Under the pieces are notes generated by a model. The model was not told the origin of the DNA. It did not search any database and saw only the letters and a list, made by a program, of their open reading frames with translations. Positions 1-8,854 of a stretch of 64,000 nt of DNA are shown here, piece after piece; within the stretch, counting starts at the first letter, position 1; every line of letters begins with the position of its first letter. A program made the position numbers and the translations under genes. The stretch covers positions 124,001 to 188,000 of the forward strand of contig JAFZVE010000038.1 in the NCBI GenBank assembly GCA_017617995.1, given 5' to 3'. The DNA is from Clostridiales bacterium (GTDB lineage: Bacteria > Bacillota > Clostridia > Saccharofermentanales > Saccharofermentanaceae).

Positions 1-699
1 CGTGAGGGCCCGATATTCACGAATATCCTCCTGGCCGACGAGATCAACCGGGCAACTGCCAGAACGCAGTCCGCACTTCTCGAGTGTATGGAAGAAAAGC
101 AGGTCACCGTAGACGGGCAGACTCGAAAGCTCCCGCCTCCGTTCCTTGTCATCGCGACCCAGAACCCGATCGAGTCCCAGGGCACCTTCCCGCTCCCGGA
201 AGCCCAGCTCGACCGTTTTCTCATGATGCTGTCCATGAATTATCCGACGCACGATGAGAGCATCGCGATCCTCAAGCGCTTCGCCAAGGCAGATCCTCTC
301 GTCACGCTTGAATCCGTCGCCACTCCGGAAGATATCCTCTCTATGCAGAAGGATTCTTCCGAAGTATTCGTCGCGGATTGCGTATATGATTATGCGACAT
401 CCGTAGTAGAAGCCACGAGAACATCTCCGGAAGTACGCATCGGCGCAAGTCCACGTGCTCTTCTGGCCCTGGTCTCCGCATCAAGAGCACTCGCCCTTCT
501 TTCCGGACGTTCTTTCGTGACACCGGATGATATCAAGGAGCTTGCTGTTCCGGTACTTGCCCATCGACTTTCGATGCATGCCGCCGGGGCCGTTTCCAAA
601 GACGGCTCCTTCCAGACACAGCATGACCACGCTGCCTCTGTGATCCAATCCATTATAAATACTGTTGCCTGCCCTACTGAAGATTTTACTAACAAATGA
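1..699 (+). CDS. MoxR-family AAA+ ATPase, 5' end cut by the window
   Basis: The reading frame is open from base 1, so the gene begins upstream and 232 codons are visible. The first visible residues carry the Walker B motif (LLADEINRA), followed by the sensor 1 segment VIATQNPIESQGTFPLPEAQ and the helical lid domain with the GASPRA sensor 2 motif. These are hallmarks of MoxR ATPases, cytoplasmic chaperone-like AAA+ proteins that usually act with DUF58 and von Willebrand proteins in the assembly of envelope or metal-dependent complexes. The stop overlaps the start of the DUF58 gene by 4 bases (ATGA), so the two are translationally coupled. Family assignment is firm; the substrate is unknown. 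Confidence 0.93.
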   Translation, partial: REGPIFTNILLADEINRATARTQSALLECMEEKQVTVDGQTRKLPPPFLVIATQNPIESQGTFPLPEAQLDRFLMMLSMNYPTHDESIAILKRFAKADPLVTLESVATPEDILSMQKDSSEVFVADCVYDYATSVVEATRTSPEVRIGASPRALLALVSASRALALLSGRSFVTPDDIKELAVPVLAHRLSMHAAGAVSKDGSFQTQHDHAASVIQSIINTVACPTEDFTNK

Positions 700-1829
700 A
701 ACTGGTCGTTTTTCTAGCATTACTGGCTGTTTTTGCCATCGCCGAACTGATTCTCTATCGCAAGCATGCACTGGATCATCTGTCACTGCACGTGTCTTTT
801 TCTCAGCCGGTCGCCCAGTACGGAGAAGTGATCGAAGTGATCGAGGTCGCCGAGAACAATAAGCGTCTTCCTCTTCCCTTCGTCCTCCTAAAATTCGAGT
901 CTCCGGTCTCGCTGAAGTTTCTGGATATGACGAACTCTTCCCTGTCCGATCTTATCTATAGGGAAGATATGCTCACCATGAAGCCGTTCTCGCGTCACAC
1001 CAGAAAAATCAAGGTCAAGTGTTCAAGACGCGGCTATTATTCGTTTGTCCGTGTAAACCTGACCACTTCCGATATGCTCCTTACCGAAAAGATCACGAAG
1101 ACCTTCGAAAACGATGCCAACATCACGATCCTTCCGGAACGGATCCACACGCCGGAGATGCGGACACTCCTTTCCATCACCTTCAGTGACATTCTCCAGA
1201 GAAGGACTCTTCTGACAGACCCTTTCTCCTTCTCCGGGATCCGTGAATATCAGCCATGGGATCCTATGCGGTCCATCAACTGGACAGCCACGGCCAGGGC
1301 CGGCGATTTCATGGTCAACCAGAATACATCCACCTCGACCAGACAGGTATCGATCTTTCTGAATCTCGAGTTCTACGACATGAGAGAATCCGTCATACTG
1401 CTGGAAAAAGCGATCAGTCTTGCCTACTCGTACTCCTGCGAACTAAGTGAAGCCGGGATCCCTTCCCAGCTATTCACCAACGGCAGAGATGCCGTGACCG
1501 GAGCGACCGTCATTGATCCGACCACCTCGGAAGACCATGACATTCTGAGGCGTGGTCTGGCACTGGCACGTATTGACTTAGGTGCCGGTGTTATCCCCTT
1601 CAACGATCTAATCTGTGAGTTCCTCCAGAAAACCGGTGCCAATGACTATATCGTGGTTATCTCGCCGAAGAGCGAAGGCACTTTCCGCCCGGTGATCAAG
1701 AGCCTCAAGAAGAATCGTCCATCACTTCTTTGGATCATGCCCTGCTTCTCTACGATGCCGAATATCAAGCTGGAGTCGGAGCTGTTTTCCAGTTACATGC
1801 GATGGGAGGTAAAAGGAAATGACCGATAA
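696..1829 (+). CDS. DUF58 domain protein (MoxR partner)
   Basis: 377 aa. A hydrophobic N-terminal helix (residues about 1-17) anchors a beta-rich region. The DUF58 signature lies near residues 185-205, where EYQPWDPMRSINWTATAR matches the family pattern of R.Y...D..R.I.W...AR. DUF58 proteins are nearly always encoded beside MoxR ATPases and are thought to be their membrane-associated partners; the fold resembles a vWA domain. Only one hydrophobic segment is evident, fewer than the usual two. The start overlaps the moxR stop by 4 bases and the end overlaps the next gene by 11 bases, so this is one operon. The biochemical role is not established. Confidence 0.9.
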   Translation: MKLVVFLALLAVFAIAELILYRKHALDHLSLHVSFSQPVAQYGEVIEVIEVAENNKRLPLPFVLLKFESPVSLKFLDMTNSSLSDLIYREDMLTMKPFSRHTRKIKVKCSRRGYYSFVRVNLTTSDMLLTEKITKTFENDANITILPERIHTPEMRTLLSITFSDILQRRTLLTDPFSFSGIREYQPWDPMRSINWTATARAGDFMVNQNTSTSTRQVSIFLNLEFYDMRESVILLEKAISLAYSYSCELSEAGIPSQLFTNGRDAVTGATVIDPTTSEDHDILRRGLALARIDLGAGVIPFNDLICEFLQKTGANDYIVVISPKSEGTFRPVIKSLKKNRPSLLWIMPCFSTMPNIKLESELFSSYMRWEVKGNDR

Positions 1830-3054
1830 GAAAACTGCCCCCCGCTTTGTATCCGATCATCTGGCCGTCGACATCCTGCTGTCCCTCTTACACTGCGTCA
1901 CCATGATCTCCATTGAAGTAGTGGGTATGGAATACTTTGGTATCGATAACATTACCTACACGAATCTTCTGGCCACAAGTATCATGTGCATCGCATTTGT
2001 TTTCATCCGAAGACTACGTATCCCGCAGATACTCATGATCGTCATACATCTGGCCGCAAGCACCATATACCTGATCGGTTTCTATTACCTCGTCCTTAAC
2101 GGAACTGAGTATGCTCCACTCGGCATAGTATTCATGTGGATCTGTATTTTTCTATTGTTTATCCACTCCATGAAGCACCGCTGGAAGAAGATCTCGGAAC
2201 ATGTAAGCATCGACAACCTTCTTTTCACCATGGCATTTCATGTCGTACTTCTTTTCAGCATGACGATCATGGGGTTTCTCAACCGGACTTTCTACATTTT
2301 CCTGGATGCGATCTTTATCGTAGCTCTGCACTTTTCGGCCAGACAGCTCGATATCTTCGAACGAAGATACTACCATAATCTTCACTCCGCCACACAGCCG
2401 ATCAAGAACATCAAGAGACAGAACCACTTTACGATCGTGGTGGTCTCCGGAGGCGTGCTTTTCGCTCTGTTCATGCTTCTTTTTATACCGGTCGATGCGA
2501 TCACCTCTGCCGTTCAGGCTGTGGTAGCCGCTATTCTGGGCTTTATCAACTGGATCATCAACCTGATCAACAGATGGACAATCTTCGGTGACGATCAGTA
2601 TCAGCAGGAAGGAGAAAGTCTGGCCGATCTCATTTCCCAGAACAATGAACCTTCAGCTCTCTCCAATATCATTACGGCCGTCCTTATCGTGATCATCTCC
2701 ATTTCTCTTTTCACCCTCATCGTCACCTCTCTCCTAAAGCTTCTCAAACAGTTCCGAAATGCATCCGGAGAAGAAAAAATCGCAGAAAATGATACTGTCG
2801 TGGATATCATAGAGGAAGTTCCGAAGAAAAAGAAAACCTCCGGCAAGCACCTCGATTTCGGTTCCGGTGAAGATGCGAAGATACGAAGGAAGTACTATCA
2901 TACCGTCACCCGCGCAATGAGGAAGGGACTGGTCGTCAAGGCGTCCTCCTCCGCCCGCCAGATCGAAAGCCGGATGAAAGAAACGGGAGATCCGTCCATC
3001 ACTGAACTGACCTCCCAGTACGAATCTGCCCGTTATGGTATGAAGGAAGAGTAA
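1819..3054 (+). CDS. Polytopic membrane protein with DUF4129-like C-terminus
   Basis: 411 aa. About five or six membrane segments occupy the first 190 residues and two more lie near 205-250 and 290-315. A charged cytoplasmic tail contains YYHTVTRAMRKGLVVKASSS and ends ELTSQYESARYG, which resembles the DUF4129 tail found at the end of transglutaminase-like TgpA proteins. In many MoxR-DUF58 operons the third gene is such a transglutaminase. Here the membrane frame and the tail are present, but I see no Cys-His-Asp transglutaminase domain. Start: ATG after GGAGG within the end of the DUF58 gene. It ends 20 bases from the convergent sugar kinase gene. The function is unknown; an envelope-related role is inferred. 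Confidence 0.7.
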   Translation: MTDKKTAPRFVSDHLAVDILLSLLHCVTMISIEVVGMEYFGIDNITYTNLLATSIMCIAFVFIRRLRIPQILMIVIHLAASTIYLIGFYYLVLNGTEYAPLGIVFMWICIFLLFIHSMKHRWKKISEHVSIDNLLFTMAFHVVLLFSMTIMGFLNRTFYIFLDAIFIVALHFSARQLDIFERRYYHNLHSATQPIKNIKRQNHFTIVVVSGGVLFALFMLLFIPVDAITSAVQAVVAAILGFINWIINLINRWTIFGDDQYQQEGESLADLISQNNEPSALSNIITAVLIVIISISLFTLIVTSLLKLLKQFRNASGEEKIAENDTVVDIIEEVPKKKKTSGKHLDFGSGEDAKIRRKYYHTVTRAMRKGLVVKASSSARQIESRMKETGDPSITELTSQYESARYGMKEE

Positions 3055-3074
3055 TCCCTTTCCTTCTTCCGGTC

Positions 3075-4055
3075 TTACGCCTTATCCTTCTCTTTCTTTA
3101 ACATGTCATCGATCATGGCCAGTGCGCCATAGAGGATCGAATCGTCGCCGAGCGCCGCGGCCTTGATCGTCACGGTATCCCGGATCGAAGGCATGCAGTA
3201 GCGGTCCACATCCTTAAGGACTTTCTCGAGAAACACACCGCCCATGGCTTCCATAACACCGCCGCCGAGCACGACCATCTCCGGGCTGAAGGTGTTGATG
3301 AGGTTACCGATACCGATCGCCAGATAGTGGCAGGCACGATCAACAGCTTCGACGGTCACTTCATCGCCCTCATCATAGGCAGCTTTCAGAGCCTTGCTCT
3401 TAAAGACACCCTTCTCAACGGCCTTTGCCATCGAGGTACTTCTTCCTCTCGCCGCCTGTGTACGGATGTAGTCGGAGATACCCTGCTTACTCGAGAATGC
3501 CTCGAGGCATCCGCGCTGACCGCAGTTACACTTCGGTCCTTCCGGATCGAGAACCATGTGACCACACTCTGCACCCTTATCGAGATGTCCGGTAAAGAGT
3601 TTGCCGTCCACGATGAGGCCTGCGCCCATGCCGGTTCCGACGAAGAGACCGACGACCTGTGTCAGTCCTTTTGCCGCACCGTATTTCCATTCGCCGTATA
3701 CGCCGACATTTACGTCATTTCCGATGAAGAAAGGCACCTTGAACTTCTTCTCGATGGCTTTCTTGATCTCGTAGTTTCTCCAGGGAAGATTCGGCGAGAA
3801 AAGCACTATCCCCTTTTCGATGTTGATGACACCCGGAGCACCGGCAGCGATCGCCGCCACGTCCTTGATGGAGATCTTATATTCGGAGATCAGCTGCTCG
3901 ACCAGAGAGATGATCGTGTTCTCGATGTTCTGCGAATCGTCGCCGCCGGCCTTCGTCTTCTTCTTCACGCGGTATACGATCTCACGCTTGCTGTTGAAGA
4001 TGACGCCGAGTACCTTCGTGCCGCCGATATCCAGACAGATGTAATACTTAGCCAT
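3075..4055 (-). CDS. ROK-family sugar kinase (glucokinase-like)
   Basis: 326 aa. The N-terminal phosphate-binding loop is CLDIGGTK, the second nucleotide motif is GTGMGAGLIVDG, and the ROK zinc and substrate motif is GAECGHMVLD followed by CNCGQRGCLEAFSS. These features define the ROK family of cytosolic sugar kinases, and the closest known type is bacterial ATP glucokinase. The start is placed at the second of two ATGs because AAAGGAG sits 8 bases ahead of it and only 2 ahead of the first. It follows a small membrane protein gene on the same strand with 2 bases between them. Substrate is most likely glucose but other hexoses cannot be excluded. Confidence 0.88.
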   Translation of the reverse strand: MAKYYICLDIGGTKVLGVIFNSKREIVYRVKKKTKAGGDDSQNIENTIISLVEQLISEYKISIKDVAAIAAGAPGVINIEKGIVLFSPNLPWRNYEIKKAIEKKFKVPFFIGNDVNVGVYGEWKYGAAKGLTQVVGLFVGTGMGAGLIVDGKLFTGHLDKGAECGHMVLDPEGPKCNCGQRGCLEAFSSKQGISDYIRTQAARGRSTSMAKAVEKGVFKSKALKAAYDEGDEVTVEAVDRACHYLAIGIGNLINTFSPEMVVLGGGVMEAMGGVFLEKVLKDVDRYCMPSIRDTVTIKAAALGDDSILYGALAMIDDMLKKEKDKA

Positions 4056-4057
4056 AG

Positions 4058-4426
4058 TCATTGCTCCTTTCGTTTAACCATTTCGTCGATAAGGGTATAT
4101 AGTTTCTGCACACCGTTTTCCAGGTGGAAATAGTGAACGATATAAGGGACGAGCAGCACCAGAATGAGTGCCAGCAGCGGAAGGAGATAAAGACCTCCCG
4201 ATATGACAAAAGCACTGAAGACGATCAGCATCGCCAGCGCAAACAACACCGTCACGATCAGGTGGATCAGCCGCTCGTGCTGAAAATACAGGAGCCACCG
4301 CTCCATATAAGAAAGCAGGTCCGAAAGACGGCGCTGATCGCCGCTTCCACCACCTGCTTCAGCTTGGTCAAATTCTTTAAGAAACTTTTCCGCTTCAGCG
4401 ATAAGCTGACTTAGTTTCTTCGCCAT
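4058..4426 (-). CDS. Small membrane protein, unknown function
   Basis: 122 aa. An acidic, Gly-containing N-terminal half (about 55 residues, possibly helical) precedes two adjacent membrane helices at about residues 58-78 and 80-100, then a short basic tail ending KRKEQ. I recognise no family. It lies between clpX (14 bases upstream on the same strand) and the sugar kinase (2 bases downstream), so it is probably part of a clpX-orf-kinase transcript. The hairpin-like membrane topology is seen in the sequence; no function can be assigned. Confidence 0.7.
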   Translation of the reverse strand: MAKKLSQLIAEAEKFLKEFDQAEAGGGSGDQRRLSDLLSYMERWLLYFQHERLIHLIVTVLFALAMLIVFSAFVISGGLYLLPLLALILVLLVPYIVHYFHLENGVQKLYTLIDEMVKRKEQ

Positions 4427-4440
4427 AAGCTATACCTCGG

Positions 4441-5751
4441 TCAAGCGCCTTTTTCTTCTTTCTCCCGGCTGCTTCTCTGCTTCTTCGGCTTCGCTCCCTT
4501 GATGAGCTCAGGACGCGCACCTTCCGTCACGCACTCCTTATGCACGATACACTTGACGGCATCCTGCTCGGATGGAACTTCGTACATGATGTCCATCATC
4601 AGATCCTCGAGGATCGCACGAAGGCCACGTGCACCGGTCTTTCTCTCGATGGCTTTCTTGGCAATCGCCTCGACCGCATCATCGTCGAACTCGAGCTCCA
4701 CGCCGTCCATCTTGAGCATCTTCCAGTACTGCTTCAGAAGCGCATTCTTCGGCTCACGGAGGATCCGGACCAGCGCTTCCTCATCCAGACCGTCCAGTGT
4801 AACATTGATCGGAACACGACCGATAAACTCCGGGATCAGACCATACTTCATCAGGTCCTGCGGCACCAGTTCACAGAGCCAGTCGCCGGCCTGCTTCTCC
4901 TGCTGCGAGACGATCTCGGCACCAAATCCGAAATTCTTCTTACCGATTCTCTGCTCGATGATCTTCTCAAGTCCGTCGAAGGCTCCGCCGCAGATGAAGA
5001 GGATGTTCGTCGTATCGATCTGGATGAACTCCTGATGCGGATGTTTTCTTCCGCCTTGCGGAGGTACGTTTGCCACGGTACTCTCGAGGATCTTAAGAAG
5101 TGCCTGCTGCACGCCCTCACCACTTACATCACGGGTGATCGACGGATTTTCGGACTTCTTGGTAATCTTGTCGATTTCATCGATATAGACGATACCCTTC
5201 TGGGCTGCCTCGACATTATAGTCTGCAGCCTGCAGGAGCTTGAGAAGGATATTCTCTACATCCTCACCTACGTAGCCCGCTTCCGTCAGAGTTGTCGCAT
5301 CCGCGATGGCAAACGGAACATTCAGCGCACGCGCCAGTGTCTGAGCCAGAAGTGTCTTACCACATCCGGTCGGTCCGATCAGAAGGATATTACTCTTCGT
5401 CAGCTCGATATCGTCTGAAGAGCTGAACTTCGAGAAAACACGCTTATAGTGGTTATAGACCGCAACGGCCAGTGCCTTCTTCGCCTGCTCCTGTCCGATG
5501 ACATACTCATCGAGCGCGGCCTTCAGCTCGGCCGGTGTCGGTAGATGATCTTTCTGTGTGGACTTCCCGGACCGTCCCGGCTTAAATCCGACTTCGTCCT
5601 CCGAGAGGATGGACTCACAGATCATGACACATTCGTTGCAGATATAGATCCCCGGCGGGCCCGCGAGCATGCGGGAAACCTCATTCTCACCTTTACCACA
5701 GAAAGAACAGTGGATGATTCCATCAAAATCCAGCCTATCGTCTTTACCCAT
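4441..5751 (-). CDS. clpX: ATP-dependent Clp protease ATP-binding subunit ClpX
   Basis: 436 aa, the usual length. The N-terminal zinc-binding domain has CSFCGK and the second pair CNECVMIC, which recruits adaptors and substrates. The AAA+ core has Walker [13 protein letters not shown], Walker [11 protein letters not shown] and a sensor 2 arginine in [18 protein letters not shown]. The IGF loop that docks to ClpP is present as [11 protein letters not shown]. ClpX unfolds tagged proteins and feeds them to ClpP in the cytosol. Start: ATG preceded by GAGGAGT. The gene lies downstream of trigger factor, the common tig-clpX order, but clpP is not in between and is not in the window. It has its own candidate promoter. 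Confidence 0.97.
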   Translation of the reverse strand: MGKDDRLDFDGIIHCSFCGKGENEVSRMLAGPPGIYICNECVMICESILSEDEVGFKPGRSGKSTQKDHLPTPAELKAALDEYVIGQEQAKKALAVAVYNHYKRVFSKFSSSDDIELTKSNILLIGPTGCGKTLLAQTLARALNVPFAIADATTLTEAGYVGEDVENILLKLLQAADYNVEAAQKGIVYIDEIDKITKKSENPSITRDVSGEGVQQALLKILESTVANVPPQGGRKHPHQEFIQIDTTNILFICGGAFDGLEKIIEQRIGKKNFGFGAEIVSQQEKQAGDWLCELVPQDLMKYGLIPEFIGRVPINVTLDGLDEEALVRILREPKNALLKQYWKMLKMDGVELEFDDDAVEAIAKKAIERKTGARGLRAILEDLMMDIMYEVPSEQDAVKCIVHKECVTEGARPELIKGAKPKKQRSSREKEEKGA

Positions 5752-5821
5752 ATAAACTCCTCACATTACAGCATCTCCCAAGTATTGAAAAGGGGAAGCG
5801 CTGCATAAGTATTCTTATATA

Positions 5822-5850
5822 ATGTTACCCGAAGTATTCACTTCTTTCAA
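5822..5850 (-). promoter_or_regulatory. Candidate sigma-70-type promoter for clpX
   Basis: TTGAAA (5845-5850) and TAACAT (5822-5827) are separated by 17 bases on the minus strand, about 70 bases ahead of the clpX start. It lies between the tig terminator and clpX, so clpX can be expressed apart from tig. Confidence 0.5.
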
Positions 5851-5920
5851 TGTAGGAACCACGCATTTTTGTTACCATCTCTTTTCAGTTTTTATAAATG
5901 AGACACGTACTCCCCCTGAC

Positions 5921-5960
5921 AAAGAAAGTGCCTCGTTTGATACTCTTCAAACGAGGCACC
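5921..5960 (-). terminator. Rho-independent terminator of tig
   Basis: A 13-base perfect stem, GTGCCTCGTTTGA and its complement, with a short loop lies at 5928-5959. It is followed on the minus strand by a T-rich run (TTTCTTTG). It sits 27 bases past the tig stop codon and separates tig from clpX. Confidence 0.85.
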
Positions 5961-5986
5961 CGGATTCACTATTCGTTAAGAAAGAC

Positions 5987-7336
5987 TTACTCTTCTGTCT
6001 TCTCCTCAGAAGCTTCCTCAGCCGGAGCTTCCTCCGCCTTCGGTTCTTCCTTCGGCTCGGTCTTAACCGCCTTCTCAGCCAGAGCATCCACCGTCTTTCT
6101 GCCGATGATGCTGTCGCGGATGAACTGATCGTTATCCTTGATTCTCTCGAGGAAATCTTCCTTCTTCATGCCATACTGGGCAGCTACCTTCTCGGCTTCT
6201 TCCTCAACATCTGCATCAGTCGCTTCGATGTTCATCGCCTTGCCGACAGCCTCGAGTACGAGAGAAGTCTTCACACGGGTCTTCGCCATTGTGCGGATAC
6301 CCTCACGGTATTCTTCCATCGTCTGGCCCATGTACTGCAGGTACATCTCAAGTGTGATGCCCTGAGAGCGCATACGGTAGTTCTGCTCATCGATCATGCT
6401 GTCGATCTCTGTCTCGACCATGCAATCCGGAACATCCACCTTGGCATTCTCGGTAACGACACGGACAACTTCGTTCTCGAAGCGATCCTGTGCGGACTTC
6501 TCAGCCTGCTCGGTCTGCTTCTTGAGGATGTCTGCCTTATACTCGTCAAGCGTATCAAATTCACTTACATCCTTTACGAAATCATCGTCGATCTCCGGAA
6601 GTTCCTTGACCTTGATATCGTGGATCTTGACCTGGAATGTCGCTTCCTTACCCTTGAGGTTCTCTGCATGATAATCTTCCGGGAATGTTACGGTGATCGG
6701 GAAATCATCGTCGATGTTATGGCCGATTAGCTGCTCCTCGAAACCCGGGATAAAAGAATGGGAACCGATCTTGAGGTCATGGCCCTCATCCTTACCACCG
6801 TCAAAAGCAACGCCGTCAACGAAACCTTCGTAATCGATCGTGACTGTATCGCCATCCTCGACTGCACGGCCCTCAACCGGAACCATACGGCCGTTTCTCT
6901 CCTGCTGACGCTTCAGTTCCGCTTCGACTGTCTCATCTGTCGGTGCTACGAAACGGTACTCCGCCTCGACGCCCTCGTACTGACCGAGTTCAACTTCCGG
7001 CTTCACGGTAACCGTGATGGTGTACTTCATGCCCTTATCTGCACCGATCTCCTGGATGTCGAGCTCCGGACGGGAAACGACCTGCAGGTCATTCTCCTTG
7101 ACTGCTTCCTGATAAGCAGGGTTGACAACGATATCGATGGCATCATCAAAGAGAACACCTTCACCGTAGTACTGGACAACCAGTTTGTAAGGAGCCTTAC
7201 CCTTACGGAAACCCGGGATCTGAAAACGATTCTTATTCTTGTTGAAGGACTTCATCATCGCGTCCTTGAATTCTTCCTGGGATGCTTCCAGAGAGATTAC
7301 GACGATATTGTTTTCCTTTTTCTCAATAGATGCCAT
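5987..7336 (-). CDS. tig: Trigger factor, ribosome-associated chaperone
   Basis: 449 aa, normal for the family. The N-terminal ribosome-binding domain contains FRKGKAPYKLVVQYYG, which corresponds to the GFRxGKxP signature that contacts ribosomal protein L23. A central FKBP-type prolyl isomerase domain (about 160-245) includes GDTVTIDYEGFVDG and ends with KGKEATFQVKIHDIKVKELP. The C-terminal helical chaperone arms follow, with an acidic Glu/Ala tail. Trigger factor shelters nascent chains at the ribosome exit. The start has GGAGG 9 bases upstream. A strong promoter and a terminator flank the gene, so it is probably transcribed alone. Confidence 0.97.
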   Translation of the reverse strand: MASIEKKENNIVVISLEASQEEFKDAMMKSFNKNKNRFQIPGFRKGKAPYKLVVQYYGEGVLFDDAIDIVVNPAYQEAVKENDLQVVSRPELDIQEIGADKGMKYTITVTVKPEVELGQYEGVEAEYRFVAPTDETVEAELKRQQERNGRMVPVEGRAVEDGDTVTIDYEGFVDGVAFDGGKDEGHDLKIGSHSFIPGFEEQLIGHNIDDDFPITVTFPEDYHAENLKGKEATFQVKIHDIKVKELPEIDDDFVKDVSEFDTLDEYKADILKKQTEQAEKSAQDRFENEVVRVVTENAKVDVPDCMVETEIDSMIDEQNYRMRSQGITLEMYLQYMGQTMEEYREGIRTMAKTRVKTSLVLEAVGKAMNIEATDADVEEEAEKVAAQYGMKKEDFLERIKDNDQFIRDSIIGRKTVDALAEKAVKTEPKEEPKAEEAPAEEASEEKTEE

Positions 7337-7383
7337 ATCTATATTCCTCCATATATAATGAAAATCTAGTCACACGAACAGGT

Positions 7384-7412
7384 ATTTTAGCACAGAATTT
7401 CCTGCTTTTCAA
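7384..7412 (-). promoter_or_regulatory. Promoter of tig
   Basis: TTGAAA (7407-7412) and TAAAAT (7384-7389) lie 17 bases apart on the minus strand, with TGC just before the -10 element (partly extended -10). The site is about 48 bases ahead of the tig start codon. Confidence 0.7.
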
Positions 7413-7503
7413 TCTAATTTTCTTTAGTTCCCTGTCGTTTGAAGGGAAAGCTGAAGTTCGCCTTCAGGCGTGCGGTCTGCCCGGGAGGCGCACTTCCTTC
7501 GGA

Positions 7504-8481
7504 CTACTTGATGTCCCGGAGCAGCTCAGCTTTCTTGGCATCAAATTCTTCCTGCGTAATCACGCCCTGATCCAGAAGACCCTTGAGCTCCTTAAGAAGC
7601 TCGACATTCTTTCTGCTTTCAGACATGGTCGAGGATGCGGACGTCTTTTCGGACGCACGGTTTGCGGAGGATGTACGGTTTCTCAGCGCTGCTCTCTTCT
7701 CTGCCTTCTCCCTCTCGGAGTCTGCCATGGTCTTGCCGCAGGAGCAGGTATGAGAATACTTCGGATTTTGTTTGCCGCAGATGCATTGCCATCCGCCGGC
7801 ATTCATATCCTGCTTCTTTCTTACCGCCACACCGTTTCTGACGACTACATTGGAGACATCATCAGGAATCGGCTGATTGGCGAATCTGGTCAGCGCATTT
7901 CCGGATTTGTATAGAAGAACCATCATCCATATTTCGAAGACGATCACACCGATCGCCGCCGCCAAGATCACAAGAAGTGCCAGTTCCGCTAATACCCGTG
8001 TAAATGCAAGAAGTACAGCGACGATAAGGGAAATATACAAGATCGAATAGGCCATTTTCAGCCAATCCCAGGAGATTGAGATCTGATCATCCACACCGGT
8101 GAGCACATCGGAGGCCGCATTGACAAACGAGAATATATACAGGATGCCCATTATGGCTGCGACCAGATTTGCAAGCATAGTGATGAAACCTAAGTTGGCG
8201 ATGAAACTAAACACAACCGAAACAATATAGTATATCCCGGCTTTTTGGAAACGATCTTCGTCATCCGGCATGCCCATCGTCACGACGCCGAAAGCAATAC
8301 TCAATCCGAAACTGACTACATAAAAGAGTGTAAGTTTAAGAATCATCTGAAGTATTGCGACAATGATACTACCCACAAGTATGTAAAACAGCGTACTCAT
8401 ACGCTGACCTACGATTCTGCAGTCTTCCTTTCTTCTCTGAAGGATTTCCCTTGTATCCGGCGCACTGGAAAAAATACCCAT
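7504..8481 (-). CDS. Membrane protein with zinc ribbon and C-terminal SHOCT domain
   Basis: 325 aa. About six hydrophobic segments occupy residues 28-185. A zinc ribbon follows near 230-250 (WQCICGKQNPKYSHTCSCGK, four cysteines). The last 35 residues, containing LLDQGVITQEEFDAKKAELL, form a clear SHOCT (short C-terminal) domain, a helical module often found at the end of membrane proteins. Such proteins are common in clostridia and have no known function. The start has GGGGAGG 8 bases upstream, and a candidate promoter lies about 87 bases ahead. It appears monocistronic, between the tRNA-Arg and tig. Confidence 0.78.
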   Translation of the reverse strand: MGIFSSAPDTREILQRRKEDCRIVGQRMSTLFYILVGSIIVAILQMILKLTLFYVVSFGLSIAFGVVTMGMPDDEDRFQKAGIYYIVSVVFSFIANLGFITMLANLVAAIMGILYIFSFVNAASDVLTGVDDQISISWDWLKMAYSILYISLIVAVLLAFTRVLAELALLVILAAAIGVIVFEIWMMVLLYKSGNALTRFANQPIPDDVSNVVVRNGVAVRKKQDMNAGGWQCICGKQNPKYSHTCSCGKTMADSEREKAEKRAALRNRTSSANRASEKTSASSTMSESRKNVELLKELKGLLDQGVITQEEFDAKKAELLRDIK

Positions 8482-8567
8482 TCTTTATACCTCCCCGTCC
8501 TGACCGCAAATTGCGTCTAAATGACTTCCGTCCAAAAGACAAAAAGACCCTCTCCTAAACAACATCT

Positions 8568-8596
8568 AGTCTAGTATATCCGTCTGAAAGTTGCAA
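8568..8596 (-). promoter_or_regulatory. Candidate promoter of the SHOCT membrane protein
   Basis: TTGCAA (8591-8596) and TAGACT (8568-8573) are 17 bases apart on the minus strand, ahead of the gene starting at 8481. The -10 element is a weak match. The rest of the 8482-8716 stretch contains only this promoter and the tRNA terminator. Confidence 0.45.
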
Positions 8597-8678
8597 TCAT
8601 GCTATTTCCGCACAAATATACACATAAAGATGCTTAAAAAGTTTCCCGGGCACATAAAACGAAAGAACAACTGAAATG

Positions 8679-8713
8679 AAAAGCCTCTGAAATCCGGTGA
8701 TTTCAGAGGCTTT
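8679..8713 (-). terminator. Terminator of the tRNA-Arg transcript
   Basis: An inverted repeat of CCTCTGAAATC with a 4-base loop, flanked by AAAG and CTTTT, lies immediately downstream of the tRNA 3' end on the minus strand. Confidence 0.8.
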
Positions 8714-8716
8714 GAC

Positions 8717-8793
8717 TGGCGCGCCCGGCAGAGATCGAATCCACAACCTTCTGATCCGTAGTCAGACACTCTATCCAGTTGAGCTACGGGCGC
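8717..8793 (-). tRNA. tRNA-Arg (anticodon ACG)
   Basis: A 77-base cloverleaf on the minus strand. Acceptor arms are GCGCCCG and CGGGCGC, the D-arm is GCTCAACTGGATAGAGT, and the anticodon loop CTACGGA gives anticodon ACG. The T-loop is GTTGTGGATTCGATCTCTGC, and CCA is encoded after a G discriminator. ACG is normally edited to ICG by the deaminase TadA, whose gene also lies in this window (46986-47495). It has its own promoter and terminator. Confidence 0.97.
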
Positions 8794-8825
8794 AAATATG
8801 TATCGCCGCTTGCACAGCATGATGT

Positions 8826-8854
8826 ATTTTAGTCCCAAGTATTCATCTTGTCAA
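8826..8854 (-). promoter_or_regulatory. Promoter of tRNA-Arg
   Basis: A consensus TTGACA (8849-8854) and TAAAAT (8826-8831) lie 17 bases apart on the minus strand. The -35 element overlaps the last codons of the histidine kinase gene, whose stop is at 8851. Confidence 0.75.
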
